Shown: piece after piece, positions 44,328 to 53,055 of the stretch | Layout: each line of letters opens with the position of its first letter | How positions within the stretch are numbered: the first letter of the stretch is position 1 | Source of the DNA: Niastella soli | Lineage (GTDB): Bacteria; Bacteroidota; Bacteroidia; Chitinophagales; Chitinophagaceae | Assembly: GCF_017742245.1 (NCBI RefSeq) | Contig: NZ_JAGHKO010000001.1 | Span: 124,001 to 188,000, forward strand | Length of the DNA: 64,000 nt | Direction of reading: 5' to 3' | Notes under the pieces: generated by a model | Told to the model about the DNA's origin: nothing | Database searches by the model: none | Seen by the model: the letters and a program-made list of their open reading frames with translations, nothing else | Program-made: the position numbers and the translations under genes

Positions 44328-47300
44328 ATGCAAAAACGAATACCTAAACCGTTTTCTTTATTACTGTTCTTTGTTTTACTTAGCAATTACTTATCGGCTA
44401 CGCCTGAATGCCCCATCATTACAGGCAGGTTCTCACAAGTAGACGGTACCACCACCGATGCTTCGGCAACAGGGTGGTATCTCGATGCTTCCAGTGTAAG
44501 TACTACTGGTTATTTCGCCGTAAAATCAAACCGCCTGCATGCCCAGGAACTGGGTGGCGAAGGCATCTGGTATTCACGGGTGTTTTCTACCGCTGGTTAT
44601 TCCGACTTTCAGGTGGCCGTAAAGGTTACCGCAGAAGGAGATATGAATAGCTCGGAATATGTAAAGATCTTTTACAAGATCAATGGGGGCGCCGAAACGC
44701 CACTGGACTCGCGCACTGGTAATTTCGGCACATTAGATTTTATCTCCGGTACCCTTACCGGCAGTAATGTACAGCTGGTGGTAAAGATCTATAACTACAA
44801 TAATGGCGGCACCCAAACCTCCAAATACTATATTGAAGAATACAGGGTATTTAAAGAAAAAGGCCCCTGCGCTTTATCAGCGATCAATGTAACGGCAGCA
44901 GCCGCCAATGGAGGTATACTTACCTGTATTAATTCCTCACTGGGTTTATCTGCTACCGCCACTGGCACGGGAACCACTACCTGGAGCTGGTCGGGCCCTA
45001 ACGGATATACTTCCACTGCACAAAACCCAACCATAACCACAGCCGGTACATATACCGTTGTTGCCTCCAATAGCACTGGCACCGGCTCAGCCAGCGTTAC
45101 GGTAACAGAAAATAAAACGGCCCCGGTCATTACAGCCACCGGTGGGGCCCTGGCCTGTGGCTCCTGCGTATCCATCAGCGCCACCAGCAACGTTAGCGGC
45201 GCTACCTATAAATGGACCGGCCCAAACAGTTTTAGTTCTACTTCCCAAAATCCCACGGTCTGTACAGCCGGCACCTATACAGTCACGGTGACCAACCCCG
45301 CCAACGGATGTAGCGCGCAACAATCCGTATCGGTTGCAGCCAGTGCCATTTCTACATTCTGGCTCGAAGATTTTGCCGGTTTGGCCAACGGAACTACCTC
45401 CGATGCTGGTACTACTCAATGGTCATCCTCCAGCACAGGTACGGTTGGCACCTATTCTGTACAAAACAATGAGTTCAAAGTTTCTTATACCGGTCAGGCA
45501 ATAAGCACCTGGACATCCCAGGCCATTGACATTTCAACCAAAACAAATGTCAGCTTTTCGGTTGACCTGCGGAGTGAACTGGCCAGCACCAATGATGCTT
45601 TTGAAACAACCGACTACATCAGGGTGTATTACAAATTGAATGGTGGCGCAGAAACATTGGCTTATGAAGACCTGGCTGGTATTGGCACTACCACCAATAC
45701 AACAGGTTCCATGACCTTTACCTCCCCAACCCTGAGCGGTAATACCCTGCAGGTGATCATTAGAATGAGCAATTCAGATCCTACTGAACGTTACTTTTTT
45801 GATAATATTAAATTGACCGGTAGTAATGCAGGCACTACCACCATTACCCCTTCCGTAACCGGCACGGTAACCTGTACGGCATCGGCGCAATTGTCGGCCA
45901 CCGCCAGCAGCACCGTAACTGCCTGGTCATGGACAGGCCCCAATAGCTTTTCTTCTACCCTGCAAAACCCCGTGGTGAATGCGGGCGGACAATATATAGT
46001 GACTGCTACCCTGGCCTCTGGTTGTACGGTAACCGCCACTACTACAGTAACCGAAAACAAAACAGCACCTACTATCACAGCTACGGGTGGCACCCTGGCT
46101 TGTTTATCGGGTATTACCCTGAATGTAAATTCATCAACAAACGGCGCTACCTATAGCTGGTCGGGCCCCAATGGGTTTACCAGCACCTCGAAAAACCCGG
46201 TGGTTAGTACCGCGGGGACTTATACCGCAACAGTAACCAATCCGGCCAATGGTTGCACCGCATCACAATCCGTTGCCGTAACAGCCGGCGGCACAACCGC
46301 CACATTTTGGTCCGAAGATTTTACCCTGGCCAATGGCACTACCTCCGACGCTGGCGCTACCAGCTGGTCTACAACTGTAAGCCCCACTACTGCGGTTTGT
46401 TCTGTGCTCAACAATGAGATCAGGATCACCAACTGTACAACCACAGGCCAAACCGTGTGGACCTCTGGCGTAATTGACATTACAGGTAAAACGAACGTCT
46501 CCATTTCGTCAGGCGTTAGAAGCTCCATTATCAATAATGCAGTGATGAATGGTACCGGTGATTATGCCGATTACATCCGGTTCTATTACAAACTCAATAA
46601 TGGTACGGAAGTGCTGTTTGCCGAAAAACTGGGCATCATCAATAACCACAGTACCACCAATACACCCATATCAAGTGCCGGATTAACTGGTACCAGTCTG
46701 CAAATTGTGGTACGGGCCCGTGCCACCGGTAATGACGAATTCTATTATTTCGACAATATGCAGGTGAACGGTACTACCCTGCCGTTAGTGAATGCTTTGG
46801 CTACTGCCACAAACATCCTGAACTGTACAAATACCAACATTGGGCTTACCGGTAGCTCTACTGCTTCTGGCGTAAGTTATAGCTGGACTGGCCCGAACAA
46901 CTTTACCTCAACAACGCAAAACCCATCGGTTTCAACAGCGGGCATTTATACGCTTACGGTTACCGATCCTTCCACCGGTTGCACGGGAAGCGATACAGCG
47001 CTTGTTTCCCTGAATAAAACAGAACCCGGCGCCACCGCTTCAGTGAGCGGACCTTTAACCTGTAACACCGGTTCTTCGGCAACCCTCTCAGGAACATCAC
47101 CCACTTCGGGTGTTAGTTATAACTGGACCGGCCCGAACAATTTCAACTCCACCGCCCAAAACCCGGTGGTTAGCAAGGCAGGCACTTATAACCTGACAGT
47201 GACCAACCCGCTGAACGGCTGTACCAGCAATACCAGTGTAACTGTAACATTCAGTAATACCATCAGTGCTACCTGGCTGGAAGATTTCACCCTGGCCAAT

Positions 47301-49025
47301 GGCACTACTTCCGATAATGGCGCCACCAGCTGGTCGGTCACTAAAAATCCGACTACGGCCCTGATCTCCGTGCTTAATAATGAACTAAGGATCAGCAACT
47401 GTACCACAACAGGAGAATCTGTATGGACCTCAGCCTCTATTGACATTACGCAAAAGACCAACATAGCTGTTTCCACCCTCGTAAGAAGTTCTATCATCAA
47501 TAATGCCGTGATGAATGAAACCGGCGATTATGCCGATTACATCCGGTTCTATTACAAACTCGACAACGGGAATGAAGTATTATTTGCTGAAAAGAAAGGG
47601 GTAATAAACAACCATAGCACTACCCCTACGGCACTGACCACTGCTATCCAGAATGGCACTTATACCAGCCTGCGGATCATTGTAAGGGCCAGGGCTACCG
47701 GTGATGATGAGTTCTACTATTTTGACAACATGCAAGTAGTGGCAACAGGAGCAGCCAATATAACAGCCAATGCAACAGGCGGGGCTATTAACTGCTTAAA
47801 CAATTCGGTTACGCTTCAGGGAAGTTCTGCGACATCAGGCGCAAACTACACCTGGAGCGGGCCGGATGGTTTTACCTCCACCCTGCAAAACCCAGTTGTT
47901 ACCAAACCAGGCGACTATATCTTAACTGTGGCCGTGGGCAGTTGTACCGCCTCTGCATCCGCTACCGTGAGCCAGGATACAACAAGACCGGCAGTGACTG
48001 CCAGCCACACCGGATCGATTACCTGTATTACTCCTAACCTGGTAATCAATGGTACTGTTTCAGCAAACGGCACCACTTATAGCTGGACGGGGCCAAACGG
48101 GTTCACCGCTACTATCTTGAATCCGACCATATCAAAAGGCGGCACCTATATTCTTAAAGCAACCAATGCGGCAACCGGTTGCGACGCCAGCGCCAATACA
48201 ATCGTGGAAGAAAACACCGTTCATCCGGGCGAGATCTCGATCAACAACTCGGGTATCATTACCTGTTTAACCAGCAGCGTAACCATCTCAGGAAGTTCGT
48301 CATCATCGGATGTGAATTACAAATGGGAAGGACCCAGGGGTTATCTCTCCTCCTCTTCATCAGCAACGGTTACGTACGGGGGCTTATATACATTAACTGC
48401 AACTAACCAGGCCAATGGCTGTACCTCCAGTAAGTCGACCAATGTAGCTGAAAACACGGCCGCACCGGTTGTGACCATTGCGAATAACAGCCCCATCAGT
48501 TGCGCCAACCCGATTGTTACCCTCTCGGCCATTACGACTACACCCAATGCGGAGTTCCTATGGCTGGGACCTGATTTTGTAGATATGGCTGCTACCACAA
48601 CAACCAGTGGCGCCGGTACCTATATCATCACCGTGACCGACCCGATCAATGGCTGTAACACAATAGACTTTACAGAAGTAACAGAAGATTATTCTGATTG
48701 TGGGGCGCGTAAAGTAACCACAGCCGGAAAAGGAGAACAAACCATTCCGGTAACTGGCGTAAGCAATTTTACATATAAAGCATACCCCAATCCAGTAATA
48801 GCGTATGGAGTGATTGAATTTACCAGTCCGCAAAACGCGCTTACCACCATAAGCCTGTACAATGCGCTGGGCGCTTGCGAAAAGGTCTTATTTAAAGGCA
48901 TGGCAACAGCCAACCGCAAATACCAGGTAACTATTCCTGCTACAGAAATGAAAGCAGGCGCTTATTATTACCTGATCAATACGGATGGCAAGTCTTATAC
49001 GGGTAAATTGATGCTTGTGAAATAA
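44328..49025 (+). CDS. Giant multi-domain secreted protein with T9SS sorting domain
   Basis: 1565 residues from the ATG at 44328 (MQKRIPKPFS), which gives a signal peptide ending NYLSATPEC. The protein alternates two module types. One, about 150 residues, occurs four times: a divergent first copy (ITGRFSQVDGTTTDAS), then copies with W(L/S)EDF, LANGTTSDAGATSW, DYIRFYYKLNNG and EFYYFDNMQV; these look like lectin-type beta-sandwiches. The other, about 75-85 residues, has SYSWTGPNNFTSTTQNPSVS..AGTYTLTVTNPANGCT, an Ig/PKD-like SprB-style fold, about a dozen copies. The last 75 residues (YPNPVIAYGVIEFT to YTGKLMLVK) form a type A T9SS C-terminal domain. Probably an adhesin or glycan-binding surface protein. 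Confidence 0.9.
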   Translation: MQKRIPKPFSLLLFFVLLSNYLSATPECPIITGRFSQVDGTTTDASATGWYLDASSVSTTGYFAVKSNRLHAQELGGEGIWYSRVFSTAGYSDFQVAVKVTAEGDMNSSEYVKIFYKINGGAETPLDSRTGNFGTLDFISGTLTGSNVQLVVKIYNYNNGGTQTSKYYIEEYRVFKEKGPCALSAINVTAAAANGGILTCINSSLGLSATATGTGTTTWSWSGPNGYTSTAQNPTITTAGTYTVVASNSTGTGSASVTVTENKTAPVITATGGALACGSCVSISATSNVSGATYKWTGPNSFSSTSQNPTVCTAGTYTVTVTNPANGCSAQQSVSVAASAISTFWLEDFAGLANGTTSDAGTTQWSSSSTGTVGTYSVQNNEFKVSYTGQAISTWTSQAIDISTKTNVSFSVDLRSELASTNDAFETTDYIRVYYKLNGGAETLAYEDLAGIGTTTNTTGSMTFTSPTLSGNTLQVIIRMSNSDPTERYFFDNIKLTGSNAGTTTITPSVTGTVTCTASAQLSATASSTVTAWSWTGPNSFSSTLQNPVVNAGGQYIVTATLASGCTVTATTTVTENKTAPTITATGGTLACLSGITLNVNSSTNGATYSWSGPNGFTSTSKNPVVSTAGTYTATVTNPANGCTASQSVAVTAGGTTATFWSEDFTLANGTTSDAGATSWSTTVSPTTAVCSVLNNEIRITNCTTTGQTVWTSGVIDITGKTNVSISSGVRSSIINNAVMNGTGDYADYIRFYYKLNNGTEVLFAEKLGIINNHSTTNTPISSAGLTGTSLQIVVRARATGNDEFYYFDNMQVNGTTLPLVNALATATNILNCTNTNIGLTGSSTASGVSYSWTGPNNFTSTTQNPSVSTAGIYTLTVTDPSTGCTGSDTALVSLNKTEPGATASVSGPLTCNTGSSATLSGTSPTSGVSYNWTGPNNFNSTAQNPVVSKAGTYNLTVTNPLNGCTSNTSVTVTFSNTISATWLEDFTLANGTTSDNGATSWSVTKNPTTALISVLNNELRISNCTTTGESVWTSASIDITQKTNIAVSTLVRSSIINNAVMNETGDYADYIRFYYKLDNGNEVLFAEKKGVINNHSTTPTALTTAIQNGTYTSLRIIVRARATGDDEFYYFDNMQVVATGAANITANATGGAINCLNNSVTLQGSSATSGANYTWSGPDGFTSTLQNPVVTKPGDYILTVAVGSCTASASATVSQDTTRPAVTASHTGSITCITPNLVINGTVSANGTTYSWTGPNGFTATILNPTISKGGTYILKATNAATGCDASANTIVEENTVHPGEISINNSGIITCLTSSVTISGSSSSSDVNYKWEGPRGYLSSSSSATVTYGGLYTLTATNQANGCTSSKSTNVAENTAAPVVTIANNSPISCANPIVTLSAITTTPNAEFLWLGPDFVDMAATTTTSGAGTYIITVTDPINGCNTIDFTEVTEDYSDCGARKVTTAGKGEQTIPVTGVSNFTYKAYPNPVIAYGVIEFTSPQNALTTISLYNALGACEKVLFKGMATANRKYQVTIPATEMKAGAYYYLINTDGKSYTGKLMLVK

Positions 49026-49034
49026 GGGCAGTGA

Positions 49035-49241
49035 TCAGTTGTGAGTGGTGAGTGGGTTGCCGATTATTCAGCCGTCTACATTTTTCGCGAGTGCCGATGC
49101 TTGCGGTCGTCAATGGGTTCGCGAAATTCGAGACTTCCGCCAGTTGGTAGATGAAACGTGAAACGTGAAAGTGGCTCGCGATTACTCAGAATTCATAAAA
49201 TTAGTGAGCCAACTCACCATTCACCACTCACAACTCTCATT
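49035..49241. repeat. Long inverted repeat built of GTTGTGA/GTGGTGA heptads
   Basis: Left arm AGTTGTGAGTGGTGAGTGG (about 49036-49054) and right arm, reverse complement AGTTGTGAGTGGTGAATGG (about 49221-49239), enclose about 165 nt containing GTGAAAC heptads and the CTCGCGA word also seen in the composite elements. It follows the stop codon at 49025. Confidence 0.7.
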
Positions 49242-49263
49242 CTCGCTTTCGGCTTGACACCAC

Positions 49264-49298
49264 AAAAAAGCCCCGACGAAACCGTCGGGGCCTTTTTT
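49264..49298. terminator. Terminator CCCCGACG/CGTCGGGG between convergent genes
   Basis: Arms 49271-49278 and 49283-49290, loop AAAC, with A- and T-rich flanks on both sides, so it can act in both directions for the two convergent T9SS cargo genes. Same CCCCGAC core as terminators at 55373, 60170 and 63261. Confidence 0.9.
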
Positions 49299-49319
49299 AT
49301 ATTTCTACAATTAAGTTGC

Positions 49320-52118
49320 TTACTGCTTCATTAGTGTCAATACCTGCGAGTTCCCATCTCCACTCTTCACATGTACATAATATACTCCTTTGCCCAGATC
49401 TCCGATCCAAAGGGGCAACAGGTTCTCGCCTTTATTCACTGATACCGATTGACGGAGATGAATTCGACCGGCAATATCGGTTACATAGAGGCTGGCTACC
49501 GTTTGCTTTGATGATTGTATATACACTTTTGTTATGGTGCCGGCAGTAGCTGAAGGCCTTAGCTGCGCCAGGTTGTTACTGTTCAATACAACTGACCGGA
49601 TGCTGCTTGCCACCATTTCATTTTGCAGGTCCATCATCAGCAGCCGGTAGTATACTATGCCGGTACCTGGTACATTGTCGGTAAAGTTATAAGCTGTCTT
49701 ATCCCTTTCGCCCTCCACTCTGCCAATAGTAACAAAGTGCACCCCATCGGCAGATCTTTGCACATCAAAATATTCAGGCAATGAGATCCCGGTTGTATTC
49801 CAGGCCAGACCAACAGCCCCGTTCCCTGATCTTTGTACGGTAAATGAACTTAATTGCACAGCCAGAACTACTGCACTACTGGCCACACTAAATTGAGTAA
49901 GGGTAGCAAAGGCCCCATCGGCACGGGCATATGGATCGCCGCCACTGGCCGGTGCTTTTGCACTTGATTCAACGATCTGGCTCCCGTTCGATCTGATGAT
50001 CTGGGTTTGTATTCTGTCAAAAAGGGATTGTTCTTCATTGCCCTGCCATTTCAACGAAAGCATTACATTACTACCACCCACCACGGCTTCAGACACAAGC
50101 CAGGTCCGGTTCACACCGGCAGCGTAAATGCCACCTGGTATTGTTTGATCGTTGACCGCAACGGTAAAATGATCTACGGTACCACCATTGGTTAATTGAA
50201 GCGGATTATAAGCCGTGGGGGTAGGCCCAACGGGGAACAATACCGCGCCATCAGCTGCATCAACCTGTTCAATACGCAAACCACCGATACCCGTATTGGC
50301 GGCACCGGCATTCCCGTTCCCCGTAACGATCCAACTGGTAGCCGGATCATTAAATGCGCTGGTCACAACAGGATTACTCCCTGTTTTCATAGTAAGGATA
50401 TTGGTGCGTGTAACCAGTTTGGCCGAACCGCCCAAAACCAGGTTATGGCTTATAGCTACAGGGCTGCTTAAGCTCTTATTGCCAGTACCATTTATTTCCA
50501 GAGAGCCGTGGTCAGCGGGAAAAACAGTTTGTTCCCGAAGGGCTGAATAGATCACCGTTCCCTGCAAATTAAACGGGCCTGTCATGTTCTCAACCGCACC
50601 TCCGCTGATGGTAAGCCGGGCCGCATTTTCAATTTCAAGGCTTTTAAATAAAGCAGTCCCTGTACCATCGCTTATATTCGGCATATTCGAGGGCCAGTTG
50701 GGCACCAGTACATCGATGGTCCTATCTGGGATACCGCCGCACCAGTTCATTGGTTCTTCCCATTTGGTGTCTTTGTAACCCAGCCAGGTACCTGATCTTC
50801 GAACAGTGAGTACCCGCTCTGCAGAGGTAGCTGGTGGTGTACAACTGTTGCTGACTGTTACCCGGTACCGGAAGCCATTCATAGCCGTTGTAACCGGACC
50901 TAATTCAAGTATAGTGGGTACGGTACCAATACTGGCTGTATTCGACCAGCTAACACCTGCAGTGCCATTGTCGGTTTGCCATTGGTAAGTTAATGTGGCG
51001 CTACCACTGCCAGTTACCTTAAAACCCGCAGGACTGTTGGCACAAACCGTAGTATCTTTTGGTTGAACAGCTACGGAAGGCAGTGTACGTATAATGATGG
51101 CACCCAAACTGGAAGACGCACAACCCAGTGTACTCGGATAACTGGCCACCAATTGAACCTGCCAGGAACTTCCGGCAGCTCCGGTAAAAGCAGTTATATT
51201 CAGGGTTTTGGTTTGTGCGCCGCTGTAAACGGCGTCATCGCTTACATTAGCAAATACCCCACTGGTTGGCAACACTTGTCTTACCTGCCATTGATAGGCC
51301 ATGGCGGCTGCCCCCGTTGGGTTTGCAGTAAAAACGGTATTCCCATTAGGACATATGGTAGCTGAAAGCGGGGAAACTGTCCCGCCGGTAAATACCGGTT
51401 TCGACAATACCCGTAGGGTATCCAGGGCAATACTTGTAGCGTTACAGGTTGTAACGCTATTGGATGCGGTATAACGAAATAAATAACCATTCATTGACAA
51501 GGAAGCTGCGGGGTAGGTAAGGTCATTCGTAGTACCCCCGGTATAGCCATCACCCGCATTTACATTATTCCAGGAACCACCGTTATTGGAACTTACCTGC
51601 CATTGATAGCTGAGTGCAGGATCATTGGTCACCTGCAAACCTGCCCCGGTAGCACCTTCGCACACCGTTGTGGTTCTCGTAGCTGATGAAACAGCCGGGG
51701 TGGCATTTACGCTAAGCAGGGCCGCATTGGAAACTGTTGAGCCTGTAGCATCGGTTACTACACACCGGTACCTGTTTCCGTTCAATGCGGTGGAAACATT
51801 CAGCACAGTTAAACTGGCTGTGGTGGCGCCACTATAACTGACGCCATTGGAGACGGTGCTATAACTACCACCACCATTAACACTCACTTCCCATTGAATG
51901 GTAGTGGTACCGCTGGTGCCGGTAACAGTGCCTATGCTAAACACAGGGCTTGAACCGGCGCAAACCGTTTGGTCGCCCGGATTCTGCCCCAAATGCGGCA
52001 GCCGCAAATCGCGCGAGATGGCTGCTGAAACAATGCACAACAACCATAGTGTACAGACAATAACTTTTAGGAATAACTTTAGCCAGGACCGTAAGGCCGG
52101 ATGTGTAAAGTTTTTCAT
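49320..52118 (-). CDS. Large secreted Ig-repeat protein with T9SS sorting domain
   Basis: 932 residues. A hydrophobic leader (LKLFLKVIVCTLWLLCIVSA) is followed by at least four Ig-like repeats of about 95 residues, each with a QTVCAGSSPVFS / TVCEGATGAGLQV / TICPNGNTVFTA / TVCANSPAGFKV start and a (W/Y)QWQV strand. A central beta-rich stretch (residues about 455-690) has LEIENAARLTISGGAVENM and later VDHFTVAVNDQTIPGG, as in autotransporter-like adhesins. A fibronectin-like domain (VGLAWNTTGISLPEYFDVQR) and a T9SS C-terminal domain (ASLYVTDIAGRIHLRQSV to VLTLMKQ) complete it. A surface adhesin or matrix protein is likely. Confidence 0.88.
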   Translation of the reverse strand: MKNFTHPALRSWLKLFLKVIVCTLWLLCIVSAAISRDLRLPHLGQNPGDQTVCAGSSPVFSIGTVTGTSGTTTIQWEVSVNGGGSYSTVSNGVSYSGATTASLTVLNVSTALNGNRYRCVVTDATGSTVSNAALLSVNATPAVSSATRTTTVCEGATGAGLQVTNDPALSYQWQVSSNNGGSWNNVNAGDGYTGGTTNDLTYPAASLSMNGYLFRYTASNSVTTCNATSIALDTLRVLSKPVFTGGTVSPLSATICPNGNTVFTANPTGAAAMAYQWQVRQVLPTSGVFANVSDDAVYSGAQTKTLNITAFTGAAGSSWQVQLVASYPSTLGCASSSLGAIIIRTLPSVAVQPKDTTVCANSPAGFKVTGSGSATLTYQWQTDNGTAGVSWSNTASIGTVPTILELGPVTTAMNGFRYRVTVSNSCTPPATSAERVLTVRRSGTWLGYKDTKWEEPMNWCGGIPDRTIDVLVPNWPSNMPNISDGTGTALFKSLEIENAARLTISGGAVENMTGPFNLQGTVIYSALREQTVFPADHGSLEINGTGNKSLSSPVAISHNLVLGGSAKLVTRTNILTMKTGSNPVVTSAFNDPATSWIVTGNGNAGAANTGIGGLRIEQVDAADGAVLFPVGPTPTAYNPLQLTNGGTVDHFTVAVNDQTIPGGIYAAGVNRTWLVSEAVVGGSNVMLSLKWQGNEEQSLFDRIQTQIIRSNGSQIVESSAKAPASGGDPYARADGAFATLTQFSVASSAVVLAVQLSSFTVQRSGNGAVGLAWNTTGISLPEYFDVQRSADGVHFVTIGRVEGERDKTAYNFTDNVPGTGIVYYRLLMMDLQNEMVASSIRSVVLNSNNLAQLRPSATAGTITKVYIQSSKQTVASLYVTDIAGRIHLRQSVSVNKGENLLPLWIGDLGKGVYYVHVKSGDGNSQVLTLMKQ

Positions 52119-52518
52119 ACGAAACGGAATTGTTTTAAAAGGGTTCGGTATTTGATTTTTTGATCAAGCAGGTTATTGATGAATGGTGGCTGGAAGTAAG
52201 AAGAATATAATAGTTAAATGGGGACAACTACTACCAATATATATTACCGGTAGTAAACGTTATTAGCGGCAAAGGGCTTTCTTCAATCCAGGGTTTGGGT
52301 CAATGATGCAACGCTAAAAGTAGTACGTTTTCAATACTTCGCATATCCATTCCATGTATATATCGTGTCGACATATGAATATGAAGCAGGCTCATCCTTA
52401 GAGGGATAATAATGGCGGGAATATAATATTTGAAAGAATTTATATTACAGGGCAAGTGATAGCTGCCCGCTGCTTCTTCCAACAAAGAACCGGGACGATG
52501 CTGTCAGGGCTTTTAATT

Positions 52519-52626
52519 TCATTTTATAGCTGCTGATAAAATACACAGCGCCCATAAAGAGATCACTATAATTTTCAGGAATAGCTTCAGGTATTGCCGG
52601 GAAACCGGTTGAGTTAAGGCTTTCAT
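52519..52626 (-). pseudogene. Relic 5' fragment of a paralogue of the T9SS cargo gene
   Basis: Reading leftward from an ATG at 52626, 35 codons give MKALTQPVSRQYLKLFLKII and then VISLWALCILSAAIK before a TGA. This aligns without gaps to the first 35 residues of the 49320-52118 protein (MKNFTHPALRSWLKLFLKVI, VCTLWLLCIVSAAIS), about half identical. The upstream DNA (52627-52705, with GGTTATTGAT and GAAAGTAAGAAG) also matches that gene's leader (52119-52202). After the stop, no Ig-like sequence continues, so only promoter and signal peptide remain of a duplicated gene. Confidence 0.8.
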
Positions 52627-53055
52627 ACGATTATGGGTATTGTTTTAGGGAAACTCAGTGTTGCTCAGGGAGGTTATTGATCTAAGGAGGGTCGAAAGTA
52701 AGAAGAAAGAACCATTTATGCAATTATTCCAATTTTCGGATACACATAGTATGTATGCAAAACACACACATTTCAACATACGACAAATCGTAATATATAA
52801 TGTCTTATCGCTGGTAAATCAAGACAGGATCAATACAATAGATGGCCCCTTTTTCCGTTTGACAATGCCCGAAATGGGGTATACCGCCACGATCGCACAA
52901 CTGCCACTAACATAAACCCTTATAAACCAATAGCTAATTTGATTTATAGCATATATAATCCTTTAATTTTCACACAATTTAAATTTCCTTGCGGCGCTTT
53001 TAATTAGCCTGTAAAAGGATAATTAACGCCTTAACTAACTCCAAACTCCCAAGTC
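52627..53055. other. Intergenic region before the OmpA-type gene
   Basis: Apart from the leader of the relic gene, no protein gene is convincing. A frame at 52658-52915 overlaps that leader in the opposite sense and has no supporting features. The last 130 nt are AT-rich and probably hold the promoter of the OmpA gene, though no clean TAnnTTTG was found. Confidence 0.4.

Noticed and set aside
52658-52915. 85-residue open frame on the plus strand
   Set aside because: It overlaps the leader of the relic gene in antisense and shows no signal peptide, family motif or operon context.
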